The translations under genes were made by a program, and so were the position numbers. 43,734 nt of DNA, from assembly GCA_028281605.1 (NCBI GenBank), contig JANQJO010000151.1:1-43734 (forward strand). The letters are read 5' to 3'. Shown here piece by piece: positions 8,161 through 16,544 of the stretch; position 1 is the stretch's first letter; each line of letters begins with the position of its first letter. The notes beneath the pieces were generated by a model. It was not told where the DNA came from and ran no database searches. It saw nothing but the letters and a program-made list of their open reading frames with translations. The stretch is from Pseudomonadales bacterium (GTDB taxonomy: Bacteria > Pseudomonadota > Gammaproteobacteria > Pseudomonadales > JANQJO01).

Positions 8161-8997
8161 TTGGATACTAAGTGGATTATTGGTAATTGGAAGCTGAATG
8201 GTGACGGAGCTTTTACAGATCATTTTCTTGAGTCATTGAAGGCTGGGCTCTTAAAATTACATAAGTGTTCCGGTGTTGAGCTAGGATTTAGGAGGCAAGT
8301 CAAAGTCGTGATTTGTCCCTCCTTTGTTTACTTACCTCTAATAAATGCCAGGCTTGCCGTAGCTATTGGTACTGAGCCAGATTTAGTATTGTGCTCAGGG
8401 GCACAATCTGTCAGTAGTTATGGGTCTGGTGCATGTACTGGGGAAGTATCTGCCACGATGTTAGCTGATGTAGGCTGCCAATATGTTTTGGTTGGGCATT
8501 CTGAGAGACGTCAGCTATTTGGAGAGACAGATGAAGAAGTAGCGCAAAGAGTTGTAAATGCTTTAGGTGCGGGCTTAATTCCAATTTTGTGTGTGGGTGA
8601 GACTTTGGAAGAGCGGAATCTCAACAAAACACTGATAGTGATAGAGAGGCAGTTGCAAGCTGTGATGGAACGGCTGTCAGAAGATGATATGGAACAGATT
8701 TTAATTGCTTATGAGCCCGTTTGGGCTATTGGTACAGGGATGACAGCAAGTGCTGAGCAAGCTCAAGAAATTCATCAGTTTATTCGCAAGTGGTGGAGTG
8801 ATCATGAAAAGTTTGGTTCTTTAGGTCAAGAAGGAGTACCCGTTTTGTATGGAGGTAGTGTAAAATCAAGTAACGTCCAGAGCTTATTGAGTCAACCTGA
8901 TATAGCGGGTGTGTTGGTGGGTGGAGCTTCTTTAGAAGTTGACGAATTGTTAGCTATTGTAGAGATTGGTTTGGTTGGGCGTAAGTCAATTGGCTAG
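8161..8997 (+). CDS. tpiA: Triosephosphate isomerase
   Basis: Glycolytic interconversion of dihydroxyacetone phosphate and glyceraldehyde-3-phosphate. The catalytic residues are present: Asn and Lys in GNWKLNG, His in LVGHSERR, and Glu in AYEPVWAIGTG. A phosphate-binding GGS and GVLVGGASL occur near the end. At 278 residues it is longer than the usual 250-255; extra residues lie around 20-40, before VVICPSF. Translation starts at TTG with GGGAGAG upstream. The gene is between glmM and secG as in Pseudomonas. Confidence 0.96.
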   Translation: MDTKWIIGNWKLNGDGAFTDHFLESLKAGLLKLHKCSGVELGFRRQVKVVICPSFVYLPLINARLAVAIGTEPDLVLCSGAQSVSSYGSGACTGEVSATMLADVGCQYVLVGHSERRQLFGETDEEVAQRVVNALGAGLIPILCVGETLEERNLNKTLIVIERQLQAVMERLSEDDMEQILIAYEPVWAIGTGMTASAEQAQEIHQFIRKWWSDHEKFGSLGQEGVPVLYGGSVKSSNVQSLLSQPDIAGVLVGGASLEVDELLAIVEIGLVGRKSIG

Positions 8998-9018
8998 TTA
9001 TGTGGAATATTTCTGAAT

Positions 9019-9513
9019 ATGGAACAAACAATTTTATCAGTATTACAAGTATTATCTGCATTAGCAGTTGTAGGTTTGGTGTTATTACAGCAGGGTAAGG
9101 GTGCGGATATGGGTGCATCTTTTGGCTCTGGGGCTTCTCAAACACTATTTGGTAGTACTGGGTCGGGCAATTTTATGACGCGAGCCACAGCTGTTTGTGC
9201 GGTTGTATTTTTTTCTGCCAGTATTGGTCTTGCTTATATTAGTAAGCAGCAAGCGGCCAATACGGGTCAATTAGACTTTTCAACGTTTTTACCTGAGAGT
9301 GATAATGCTAATGGGAGTTCAGCTGTTGAAGTTGAGGCTTTAGTAGAGAGTGATTTGCCTTCGGGTTTGGGACCACAGGTTAAAGGAGTTTCTGAGATAG
9401 AGCGCGATTTACCAGTTGTATCTCCTTCTTCTGTTGAGAATAAATATTCTGTTCAGTCAGAAGAGTCTGTTGATGCTATAAAAGAGTCTGAGGGTTCGGG
9501 AGTGGTTGAGTAG
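9019..9513 (+). CDS. secG: Protein translocase subunit SecG
   Basis: Small auxiliary subunit of the SecYEG channel in the inner membrane. Two helices (about 5-24 and 56-76) flank the conserved GKGADMGASFGSGASQTLFGS loop region, which ends in the SecG signature TRATAVCA. The C-terminal 80 residues are Ser/Glu/Val-rich and hydrophilic, making the protein 164 residues against about 110 in E. coli. It is the last gene of the ftsH-secG block. The tRNA-Leu, rimP and nusA that normally follow secG are absent here, and a convergent gatCA comes instead. Confidence 0.95.
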   Translation: MEQTILSVLQVLSALAVVGLVLLQQGKGADMGASFGSGASQTLFGSTGSGNFMTRATAVCAVVFFSASIGLAYISKQQAANTGQLDFSTFLPESDNANGSSAVEVEALVESDLPSGLGPQVKGVSEIERDLPVVSPSSVENKYSVQSEESVDAIKESEGSGVVE

Positions 9514-9550
9514 TGATAAATTGACTTTGTTTCTGTGAGTTTTTGGAGGG

Positions 9551-9568
9551 GAGTATTTTCCAATACTC
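9551..9568 (+). terminator. Small hairpin after secG
   Basis: GAGTATT pairs with AATACTC around TTCC, 38 bp after the secG stop. It lacks a good T-run, so it is only a weak terminator candidate. Confidence 0.35.
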
Positions 9569-9577
9569 AAATGATTT

Positions 9578-9591
9578 TGACCGATCGGTCA
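9578..9591. promoter_or_regulatory. 14-bp perfect palindrome TGACCGATCGGTCA
   Basis: A perfect palindrome of the size and style of TetR-family operators. It stands in a convergent gap between secG and gatA, where no promoter is expected. It may be a relic of a lost gene or chance. Confidence 0.35.
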
Positions 9592-9681
9592 CTGATCAGC
9601 GCAAATGGCCTATCCTGGGCCACCTTTGGCTAAATCGATATCCATATCGAATAAAAATAAAAAAATCAAGTGAACCTGTTG

Positions 9682-9788
9682 TAAGGTAAGGCACAGGAAA
9701 TAATCTACCCATTGTTCGCTTCTGAACTCGCTGTGCTCAAACATGTATCTGCTCGAAATGGGTAGATTATTTCCTGTGCTTTACCTAA
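9682..9788. repeat. Large conserved-loop hairpin, copy X (between secG and gatA)
   Basis: The arms 9682-9713 and 9757-9788 pair over about 32 bp with about two mismatches, around a 43-nt loop containing CTGAACTCG, GCTCA and GCTC. The loop is about three-quarters identical to that of copy Y at 31700-31804, while the inner stem differs completely (TCTACCC against CTTTAAC). Both share AAATAA within the stem and TAAGG-like ends. The element ends six bases from the gatA stop. There is no T-run, so it is not an ordinary terminator. Confidence 0.85.
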
Positions 9789-9794
9789 GCTCTC

Positions 9795-11255
9795 TTATGA
9801 ATAGATGTCAGGTGTTTGTTGGTGCCAATTTGTTTGTTGTTGGTAGCGGTGTGCAATGTTTAAAATTTTGGCTTCTTCAAAATAGTTGCCAATGAGTTGT
9901 AGGCCTAAGGGCAGTCCTTGGTCAAACCCCATGGGAATGGACAGTGCTGGTAAACCTGCCAAATTTGCGGCAATCGTATATAGATCTGATGAGTACATCG
10001 CTAATGGATTTTTGTTTTTTTCTTTGAGTTGGAACGCTGTAGTTGGGGTGCTTGGTCCCAGTAGAGCATCAACTTTCTCCAAAGCTGCAACAAAGTCCTG
10101 TTTTATTAAACGGCGTACACGTTGAGCTTTCAGATAATAAGCATCATAGTAACCGGCTGACAGTGCATAGGTCCCGATCATAATGCGGCGTTTAACTTCC
10201 GTCCCAAAACCTTCCTGGCGGGTGCGTTTGTACAGATCTGAAAGTGAACTGGGTTGTTGGCATCGATGGCCAAAGCGCACACCATCATAGCGCGATAGAT
10301 TAGAGCTACACTCAGCTGGAGCAATGACATAATAGGCAGGTACGGATAGAGGTAGGTGTGGTATGTCTACTTCTATGAATTTTATCCCCGTGTTTTCCAG
10401 TACTTTAATGGCCGCTTGGATATGGGTCGATAATGTAGGATCTTGGTTGTCAAAAAAGGCAGTAGGTATTCCAACAGTATACCGACTTGTAATATTGTCT
10501 ATACTATCTGCGTAGTGTAGAGTCGGAGTGTTAGCGCAGGTAGAGTCCTTTGGGTCGTGACCGGCGATGACTTCGAGCAATAACGCAGCATCTTTGGCGT
10601 TTTGAGCTAAAATACCTGCTTGATCTAGGCTAGAAGCAAAAGCAATCATTCCCCAGCGTGAAACGCGTCCGTAAGTGGGTTTTAAACCCGTGATGCCACA
10701 AAAAGAGGCCGGTTGTCGTACGGAACCACCGGTGTCAGTACCTGTTGCGATTGGGCACAGTCTAGCCGCTACGGCGGCGGCTGAACCACCAGAAGAGCCT
10801 CCAGGTACATGTGTGTGATCCCAGGGGTTAGCTGTTGGCCCGTAAAAACTGGTTTCAGTCGAAGAACCCATGGCAAATTCATCCATGTTGGTTTTGCCTA
10901 GCGTGACTAGCCCTGCTTGTTGGCACAATTGAGTTACGGTTGATTCATAAGGAGGGATAAACGTATCAAGCATTCGAGAGCCGCAACTGGTTTTAATGCC
11001 CTGTGTGCAAAAGATATCTTTATGAGCGAGAGGGATACCGGTTAAGGTTTGAGTATCACCTTTTTGAATAAGCTTGTCCGCTTGACAGGCTTGTGCCAAA
11101 GCTTGTTCAGGAGTAGGGGTGATGAATGCATTGAGTGTGGAGTCTAGTTGTTCGATACGATTTAAAAAATGTTGTGTCAACTCAACACTGGAAAATTCTT
11201 TGTTTGAGAGCTGCTTAGATAAAGTAGATAAGTCAGCTTGATGTAGGTGATCCAT
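9795..11255 (-). CDS. gatA: Glutamyl-tRNA(Gln) amidotransferase subunit A
   Basis: Amidase subunit of GatCAB, which converts misacylated Glu-tRNA(Gln) (or Asp-tRNA(Asn)) to the amide form. The Ser-cisSer-Lys site is present: Lys in PLAHKD, and the two Ser in [13 protein letters not shown] and [16 protein letters not shown]. The length of 486 residues is typical. gatC lies 18 bp upstream on the same strand. gatB, which normally completes the operon, does not follow; instead the gene ends against a large hairpin repeat. Confidence 0.97.
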   Translation of the reverse strand: MDHLHQADLSTLSKQLSNKEFSSVELTQHFLNRIEQLDSTLNAFITPTPEQALAQACQADKLIQKGDTQTLTGIPLAHKDIFCTQGIKTSCGSRMLDTFIPPYESTVTQLCQQAGLVTLGKTNMDEFAMGSSTETSFYGPTANPWDHTHVPGGSSGGSAAAVAARLCPIATGTDTGGSVRQPASFCGITGLKPTYGRVSRWGMIAFASSLDQAGILAQNAKDAALLLEVIAGHDPKDSTCANTPTLHYADSIDNITSRYTVGIPTAFFDNQDPTLSTHIQAAIKVLENTGIKFIEVDIPHLPLSVPAYYVIAPAECSSNLSRYDGVRFGHRCQQPSSLSDLYKRTRQEGFGTEVKRRIMIGTYALSAGYYDAYYLKAQRVRRLIKQDFVAALEKVDALLGPSTPTTAFQLKEKNKNPLAMYSSDLYTIAANLAGLPALSIPMGFDQGLPLGLQLIGNYFEEAKILNIAHRYQQQTNWHQQTPDIYS

Positions 11256-11273
11256 GAGGTAAAAAGCCTTATA

Positions 11274-11561
11274 CTATTCAATAACTTGAGGGACTAGATA
11301 CAGTCCTCCTTCGGTCGCTGGAGCGGTGGATTGGTTATGCTCTCGATTAATGCTTTCAGTGATGGTGTCTGGCCTTAGGGGTTGAGTCAACTCTAAAGGG
11401 TGTGCTAGGGGTTCTATAGATTGTGTGTCCACAGGTTTGAGCTGGTTAATCCAGTTGAATATTTGGTTCAATTGCTGTTGGTAAAGGTGTGTTTCAGCCT
11501 CAGATAGCTCCAGTCTTGCTAAATGTGCAATGCTCAATACGTCTTGTTCACTCAGTTCCAT
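11274..11561 (-). CDS. gatC: Glutamyl-tRNA(Gln) amidotransferase subunit C
   Basis: Small subunit that stabilises the GatA-GatB complex. The 95-residue length and the N-terminal LSIAHLARLELSEAE followed by NQIFNWINQL match the family. It is the first gene of a gatCA pair. In many gammaproteobacteria gatC is divergent from mreB, but that neighbour is not present here. Confidence 0.95.
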   Translation of the reverse strand: MELSEQDVLSIAHLARLELSEAETHLYQQQLNQIFNWINQLKPVDTQSIEPLAHPLELTQPLRPDTITESINREHNQSTAPATEGGLYLVPQVIE

Positions 11562-11651
11562 AATGAGTATGGTTCTCCGATTGGTAGGTCATCAAGTGCC
11601 CTAGGCAGTATAACAAGAATTGGGAGGAATTGAGAATAGTCAGAAAAAGTT

Positions 11652-11686
11652 ACAAACATATCCCCAGGAAATGTGGATATGTTTGT
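11652..11686 (-). terminator. 12-bp perfect hairpin, possible terminator of the 72-residue minus-strand gene
   Basis: ACAAACATATCC at 11652-11663 pairs exactly with 11675-11686 over an 11-nt loop. Read on the minus strand it is followed by AACTTTTTCTG, a short T-rich tail. It lies between the small gene at 11791-12009 and gatC, so it could separate the two transcription units. Confidence 0.5.
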
Positions 11687-11790
11687 GAATACTATGCTGA
11701 CAAACCTCTGTAAGGGTTGTAGGTCTTCACTTATTTCATGTTGTTTAAAACAAAGACACTTGCTGGTTGGATCCACTTAACTGTTTATAT

Positions 11791-12009
11791 TTAGGTCTGT
11801 CTGGGTGCTGGCGGGGCGATTGCTTTGATATTTTTCAAGAGGCCACTGCCATTTACTGCGCTAAGTAAATGAGTTGGGTTGTCTACTCTGGTTGTTGTTT
11901 TTCCTGTGGCTGGCTTTATTTGTTTACTATTACCGCTAGTACTGGTATTGCCGCTAGGTTGCTTTGTAGACTGTATGCCTTGATTAGGCCCTTGTATAGA
12001 CGATGTCAT
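11791..12009 (-). CDS. Small Ser/Thr/Pro-rich protein of unknown function
   Basis: I do not recognise it. The 72-residue protein is basic and low-complexity in its first half (Ser, Thr, Gly, Asn, Gln, Lys), followed by a short segment NPTHLLSAVNGSGLLKNIKAI that may be helical, and ends in PPAPRQT. There is no signal peptide or transmembrane helix. It is supported by a good AAGGAAAA ribosome-binding site ahead of the ATG and a hairpin downstream. The disordered N-terminus resembles that of other unknown proteins in the window (19784, 36493, 42041). A secreted or effector-like role is possible but is only a guess. Confidence 0.55.
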   Translation of the reverse strand: MTSSIQGPNQGIQSTKQPSGNTSTSGNSKQIKPATGKTTTRVDNPTHLLSAVNGSGLLKNIKAIAPPAPRQT

Positions 12010-12238
12010 GTCGTTTTCCTTTTTTTCTATTTATTGGGTTTAAAGATCTGTTAATTTTGTCTATGAATTTAAGTCTGATTTTAAGTCTAACAGTCTTTGA
12101 TAAGACAATTGTATACTTTTTCTGTGAAGTTATTGTAGTTTGTGACATTTCATTCTATTTTGTTAAAACTTGATCTATAGTGCTAAATCGGCACAAAACA
12201 AATATTAAATTATAGGTAGTTCTATTAGTTGAGAAGCT

Positions 12239-13324
12239 GTGAATGGGGAGATGGTATTGCTTATGTGTAGGGTGATTAACGTTAGTGTTAGAGTATTTTT
12301 TGTGCTCTTATTTCTGATGGGCTTGGTGGCTTGTGGTGGCGGTGGTGATGATGGTCCGCAGGACAGAATCCGGGTTATTCAGCAAAATCCAGGTACTGAG
12401 TTAACAGAGTTGCCTGCCAAAGTTTCTGTCTCTTTTAAGACTGAAACCATTGAAGGTAAGCCTGTGCCTAATTTGACGTTAGATGAATTTGAGTTTTTTG
12501 AAGATGGTTCTCGTATTTCTGTGACAGAGTCTCAAAGTAGAATCATTCCTGAGGAAAGTGAGTTTGTTTATAGTACCTTGCTGTTATTGGATTTTAGTGA
12601 CAGTGTTGCACTTAACTTTTTAGAAGATTTAAAGCAAGGTGCGGCCAGTTTCATTGAGCAGGTGTTACCGCCGGGAACCGAACAAACTCTTTCTAAAGAA
12701 TTGGCTGTGGCGACGTTTGATGGAAGAGAAGATATTCTGGTGGTCACCCAAGGCCTAGACAGTGAATTTATGAGAAATCGAGAATTGCTCATGCAAGTTG
12801 TCTTAGGTTTGAGTATAGAGAATGACCTTGAGCGAGATGGCTCCACTAACTTTTATGGAGCTGTGCAAAAGGGCATTGCGATGTTGGGTGCCAGATTGGA
12901 GGCCAATCAGAAATTGGATCCAACTAAGTTAGTGGCAGGTTCTTTAGTAATTTTTACAGATGGAACTGATCAAGCCGCTCGCGTTACCGAAGCAACGGCT
13001 GTACGAGCGGTTCAAGAGAGTAAGGATAACTTGACTGTATTTACCATTGGGCTTGGAGGGGAAATTAATCCAGATTTGTTGCGTACTATTGGTCGTGATG
13101 GATTTCAGCAAGCAGGGGATCTAGGGGAGTTAGTCAACACGTTTGCACAAACAGCTCAGCTAGTGGTTGATGAAACCAATAGTTTTTACAAGTTAGAATA
13201 TTGCTCGCCAAAGCGTTCTGGTCAATCACATGAGTTGATTATTGTTGCTAATAGAGAAGGAGAACGAGGGGAGTTAGTGGTGCAGTTTTCTGCTGAAAGT
13301 TTTACTTCAGGCTGCTTTTTGTAA
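12239..13324 (+). CDS. Lipoprotein with a von Willebrand factor A domain
   Basis: The N-terminus has a hydrophobic signal ending in a lipobox LVAC followed by a Gly/Asp linker, so the mature protein is probably anchored by lipid. The VWA fold begins near residue 120 with the MIDAS motif LLLDFSDSV (DxSxS); the later metal ligands are likely the Thr in DGSTNFYGA and the Asp in IFTDGTDQA. A pre-VWA segment with LDEFEFFEDG resembles a small beta domain found before VWA in other bacterial proteins. Such proteins usually bind another protein or matrix through a metal ion. The start is uncertain: GTG at 12239, ATG at 12251 and ATG at 12265 are all in frame. coaA starts six bases after the stop. Confidence 0.85.
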   Translation: MNGEMVLLMCRVINVSVRVFFVLLFLMGLVACGGGGDDGPQDRIRVIQQNPGTELTELPAKVSVSFKTETIEGKPVPNLTLDEFEFFEDGSRISVTESQSRIIPEESEFVYSTLLLLDFSDSVALNFLEDLKQGAASFIEQVLPPGTEQTLSKELAVATFDGREDILVVTQGLDSEFMRNRELLMQVVLGLSIENDLERDGSTNFYGAVQKGIAMLGARLEANQKLDPTKLVAGSLVIFTDGTDQAARVTEATAVRAVQESKDNLTVFTIGLGGEINPDLLRTIGRDGFQQAGDLGELVNTFAQTAQLVVDETNSFYKLEYCSPKRSGQSHELIIVANREGERGELVVQFSAESFTSGCFL

Positions 13325-13330
13325 TTATTA

Positions 13331-14161
13331 ATGTGGCAATCACTAGCGCTCGGTTCAGCCTCCAGCCATCAATGGACTAGCTACAGCTTGGCTGATTACC
13401 TTGTTGAAAATTTTATTGATCCTTTTTTAAAACAGTCCTTTTCAAGACCTTTTATGTTTGGTGTGTCAGGCCCTGTTGCTGTGGGTAAAACAACTTTTGC
13501 TAAGCAGTTGTTAGAAGTTTTTAAGCGGTATTATGCGCCAAATAGTGTGGCTTTGCTGGGGTTGGATAATTTTATTTATCCGAATAAAGTAATCGCTGAG
13601 CGTAGTAGTATGGATCGTAAAGGGTTTCCTGAAACTTATGATTTTTCTCGCGTGCTCAGTTGTTTATCTGGGATCATCCAAGGTAAATCACAACAGATAC
13701 CTGTATATGATCAGCAGTGCTATGATATTGTTGAAGGGCAGTACAGTAAAATACTTGCTGATCAATCTATTATTTTGATTGAGGGAGTGATTGTTGGGCA
13801 AGATGCGCCAATACTTAAAAAGAGCCAGTCTATCAGAGATTTTTTAGACTTTAGTATTTTTATTGAATCTCAGACAGAGTCTTTGTTGCTGGAGTGGTAT
13901 TGTCAGCGTTTTTTGAGATTGGCTGAGGCTGCGCTAAAAGTAAAAACAGGTTACTTTTACCAAATGCTCGAACCTTGTATAAATAAGCATACAATTAAGA
14001 GCTCAGTGAATGCTTTAGTCCTGGAAAAAGCGCGTACAATATGGTTTGCAACGAATAAGATTAATAATGATCAGCATATATTACCCACTAGTGATTTTTT
14101 TGATATGCGGGTGATTAAAGGAGAACATCATAAAATAGTACAATTGTTCGAAAAAATTTAA
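13331..14161 (+). CDS. coaA: Pantothenate kinase, type I (CoaA)
   Basis: Phosphorylates pantothenate, the first and regulated step of coenzyme A synthesis. The Walker A is GPVAVGKTTFAK near residue 48. It is followed by the family motifs LDNFIYPN, RKGFPETYD, PVYDQQCYDIV and ILIEGVIVGQ. At 276 residues it is shorter than the E. coli enzyme (316), and the C-terminal half is divergent, so substrate range could differ. The ribosome-binding site is weak, which suggests translational coupling to the lipoprotein gene just upstream. CoaA is normally not linked to such a gene. Confidence 0.88.
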   Translation: MWQSLALGSASSHQWTSYSLADYLVENFIDPFLKQSFSRPFMFGVSGPVAVGKTTFAKQLLEVFKRYYAPNSVALLGLDNFIYPNKVIAERSSMDRKGFPETYDFSRVLSCLSGIIQGKSQQIPVYDQQCYDIVEGQYSKILADQSIILIEGVIVGQDAPILKKSQSIRDFLDFSIFIESQTESLLLEWYCQRFLRLAEAALKVKTGYFYQMLEPCINKHTIKSSVNALVLEKARTIWFATNKINNDQHILPTSDFFDMRVIKGEHHKIVQLFEKI

Positions 14162-14277
14162 ATTTTGGTTGTGTTGCAAGGCAGTGTCAAAGTGTAACGA
14201 TTTCTGTCTTTAGTACGTTGATTTGGACCTGCTATACTTTGCGTGAATATTTTTTGGTTCCTATGGGGGGGAAGAAA

Positions 14278-14493
14278 GTGACATTGCCGCTTCTTTTTGA
14301 TTTTGATAGCAGTAAATATTCCCATTATTTAGTGGAACAGAGGCCACTACCATTGAACTTTAATTTTGATGGCAGTAGACATGCTCATCATTTAACGGAA
14401 CAGAGGCCATTATCATTGGGTTTTAATTTTGAATCTTATCCAGCAACCAGTTGGTATACAAATATTTTTGTGTCGAAATATTCTCTGTGCTGA
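14278..14493 (+). CDS. Tiny protein made of 21-residue repeats
   Basis: Unknown. About 71 residues from a GTG start with a strong GGGGGAAG ribosome-binding site; an ATG at 14263 and a longer reading from TTG 14218 are alternatives, but an extended -10 (TGCTATACT at 14230-14238) lies inside the longer one. The sequence consists of two full copies and one partial copy of a 21-residue unit with the pattern LPLxFxFDxSxxxHxLxEQRP (repeat DNA at 14284-14346, 14347-14409, 14410-14436). The tail (SYPATSWYTNIF) is aromatic. No signal peptide. The repeat suggests expansion by DNA duplication and that the frame is real, but nothing indicates a function. Confidence 0.5.
   Translation: MTLPLLFDFDSSKYSHYLVEQRPLPLNFNFDGSRHAHHLTEQRPLSLGFNFESYPATSWYTNIFVSKYSLC
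14284..14436 (+). repeat. 63-bp tandem repeat within the small gene
   Basis: Two complete 63-bp units and a 27-bp partial unit. The tract GAACAGAGGCCA is identical in units one and two. Differences between the copies are mostly silent or conservative, and the frame is kept. Confidence 0.75.
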
Positions 14494-14575
14494 GTCGGTG
14501 TGTTGCAAAAAATAATGTTTTGTAATATTAAGTTTTCATCGTTTAATTGCATCGAATGAGTAAAGTTTAATTTTT

Positions 14576-14965
14576 ATGAATACTTTGTCAGAGCACGATA
14601 AAGCTAAACAAAAAAAAGAAGAAATATTGTTTCGATTTAAGTCTCAGGCAGAAACGCTTGAGCAATTATTCAATGAAAATCCTGACAAAGGAAAAGGTCA
14701 GGCATTATTTGAGTTTGTCAATGATGTTAACTTGTTTGAAAGCGCTTGGATTGCTGATAATTTGACTTTAAGGGAACAACACCAAGAACTTAAAGGTATG
14801 AATTCTATATGTTATTTTGATCAAGAAGTTGATGCTAACCCTTATTATTTTGATGAGCTTACTCTAGAGAATATGAGAAAAGTTGGTATTGATTTGCCAG
14901 AGGCAGTATTGTCGGGCGAATTGACACCAGGTTATGACCCTTCTGTGTTTTTATCATGTCTTTAA
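14576..14965 (+). CDS. Acidic protein of unknown function
   Basis: Unrecognised 129-residue soluble protein. The first 60 residues are charged and predicted helical (KAKQKKEEILFRFKSQAE...), the rest acidic, with no signal peptide or membrane helix. The upstream sequence GAGTAAAG is only a modest ribosome-binding site. It follows the repeat gene with an 80-bp gap. Codon use looks like its neighbours by eye. Confidence 0.55.
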   Translation: MNTLSEHDKAKQKKEEILFRFKSQAETLEQLFNENPDKGKGQALFEFVNDVNLFESAWIADNLTLREQHQELKGMNSICYFDQEVDANPYYFDELTLENMRKVGIDLPEAVLSGELTPGYDPSVFLSCL

Positions 14966-14980
14966 TTTGTTCTCTTCGAA

Positions 14981-15004
14981 ATTGCATTTTTGGGTTTGTT
15001 ACAG
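14981..15004. repeat. Half copy of the GATTG palindromic element
   Basis: ATTGCATTTTTGGGTTTG plus TTACAG matches the left arm of the element at 16545 (ATTGAATTTTCGGGTTTG plus TTGCAG) in all but three positions. No right arm is seen. Confidence 0.6.
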
Positions 15005-15063
15005 TGTTGTGGTTTAATGAATTTGATTTTAAACAGCTGAATTAATTTATTTATGATATAAGG

Positions 15064-15201
15064 ATGAGCTGGGTGGGCGACAAAGATTGGAGGAAAATAG
15101 CTGCTATATTTTAGAACTTAAGAAATCTCTGCGCAAAATAACTAGCATGGTTTTGGCAAAGTATGACGCTTTGTTCTGTATAAAACAGCTTCCCAGCTCA
15201 T
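15064..15201. repeat. 138-bp element with nested inverted repeats
   Basis: ATGAGCTGGG at 15064-15073 is the exact complement of CCCAGCTCAT at 15192-15201. Within it ACAAAG (15080) and CTTTGT (15169) also pair, and AGCTGCTATATTTTA partly pairs with TATAAAACAGCT. It may be a small structured RNA, a MITE remnant or a bidirectional transcription stop. Confidence 0.5.
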
Positions 15202-15271
15202 GGAGTTCATTATGCTTGGATATTTTGATTGAGTCATTAGTAAATTTGTAAAGCATGTTTGCTTTGTGTGT

Positions 15272-16447
15272 TTACCGGCCTAGTTGTATTTCAATTCTAA
15301 ATGTCAATTGAGGTGTGGGCTCTCTGTTTTGAGCTCGTGGCCAGTTGATTTCAGGCTCAAGTTCAGCATAAAGCCAATGACTGTAAATGTTTTTTCGATA
15401 ACGGATACTGATTCCATAGTTGCTTAAGATATTGTAGGGGCGTGTTTCACCATTTGCTCCAAAATTGTAAGAAATAGCTTTTATAGGATTAATTTGATGG
15501 AAAAGAGTGAAGCGCTGAGTCCAATCTATACCATTAGATTCTTCTGAAAATGTGCCTGCTAAGGTCCATCGGGCTAAAAAACTTTGATTTAAAGACTTCT
15601 CATAATCGACTTGTGTTCTTTCACCGAAGCCTTCTTGATCTCGCCAAAAAAATTCTTGCTTAAAACGAAAAAGATCGTTGTGATCAAGCGGAACAGTTTT
15701 TCTATATCTGGATCGAATAAAAAAATTTAAACCTTGATCTATACGTGCGCCTATGTCAAAGTTGATTTCAAAATCTTGAGACTTTTTGGCGACCCAACGC
15801 AGGGCTGTTGAAACTTTGTTTTCACTGTCGCTATCTTCAGGTACTATTTCATTAGCTGTCGAGAGTGTGTTTTCATCTTCACTGTCGTCAGAAATGATAA
15901 GGTTTAATCGGTCTTCCATATTGGGCAAACGAATTTTGGCACGTACTCTGGGCCTGAAGCGTAATGCTGTTTCTTCTTCATTTTCCCAGATGACAGAATT
16001 TCTGACTCGGAAAAAAGAAGTTGGGTAGTCATCTTCATAGTTCGCGTCTCCAAAAAATTGGTCAAAACGCATAATTTGGTCGCATAAAGTTTGTGATAGC
16101 TTTAAATAGGTGCGGTCTAGCCATGGTAAGTGCTCATGATGTTGATCTTCACAAGGCTTGGTGATGTGAGTAGGTGCAGGAGGGATTTCAACACCATCCC
16201 CTAAAATTTGCGCCAAGTTAGCTAGGTCTTGTTTGATTGGGAGTTGGTTATGGTTTTGGGACAGAGTGTGTGTTGTGTTGCTTGCAGTGTTATGGTGTGA
16301 TTTAATTATTAAGGTGTTATGTTGCTTGGCTGTTTTTGTTCTCATTCTGTCTTGTTGTGCTTGCGCTGTTTTTGAGTAAAATCCAAGGGCTATAATTACT
16401 ATAGAGCTTATGATGACTGTATGTTTGGTATGATATAGATTTTGCAT
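15272..16447 (-). CDS. Probable outer-membrane beta-barrel protein of unknown function
   Basis: Unrecognised protein of about 391 residues. It has an N-terminal signal peptide with a likely cleavage after KTAQA (near residue 30). The next 90 residues are Gln/His/Thr-rich, and the rest alternates in beta-strand fashion (NFFIRSRYRKTV, FRFKQEFFWRDQEGFG, AISYNFGANGE, LTFRIEIQLGR). An acidic stretch (ISDDSEDENTLSTANEIVPEDSD is split by the strands near 190-215) may be an exposed loop. The last residue is Arg rather than Phe, so a standard barrel-assembly signal is not obvious. ATG 16447 is preferred to the GTG at 16453. Confidence 0.65.
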   Translation of the reverse strand: MQNLYHTKHTVIISSIVIIALGFYSKTAQAQQDRMRTKTAKQHNTLIIKSHHNTASNTTHTLSQNHNQLPIKQDLANLAQILGDGVEIPPAPTHITKPCEDQHHEHLPWLDRTYLKLSQTLCDQIMRFDQFFGDANYEDDYPTSFFRVRNSVIWENEEETALRFRPRVRAKIRLPNMEDRLNLIISDDSEDENTLSTANEIVPEDSDSENKVSTALRWVAKKSQDFEINFDIGARIDQGLNFFIRSRYRKTVPLDHNDLFRFKQEFFWRDQEGFGERTQVDYEKSLNQSFLARWTLAGTFSEESNGIDWTQRFTLFHQINPIKAISYNFGANGETRPYNILSNYGISIRYRKNIYSHWLYAELEPEINWPRAQNREPTPQLTFRIEIQLGR

Positions 16448-16544
16448 AATCACTAAAAAAAATAGCTTAAAGATTTAAAGGCTCAAGGTCAAAGCAGGTC
16501 GTAAAATTCTAAAAATAACCGATACTCTTAACTTTACCCTTCAT

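Larger units (their letters stand above)
14966..15271. other. Intergenic region with two structured repeats
   Basis: About 300 bp without a gene, between two convergent genes. It contains a half copy of the 16545-type palindrome at 14981-15004 and a nested inverted-repeat element at 15064-15201. Confidence 0.6.

Noticed and set aside
9514..9681. tRNA expected after secG
   Set aside because: No cloverleaf or TPsiC-like sequence was found in the gap.
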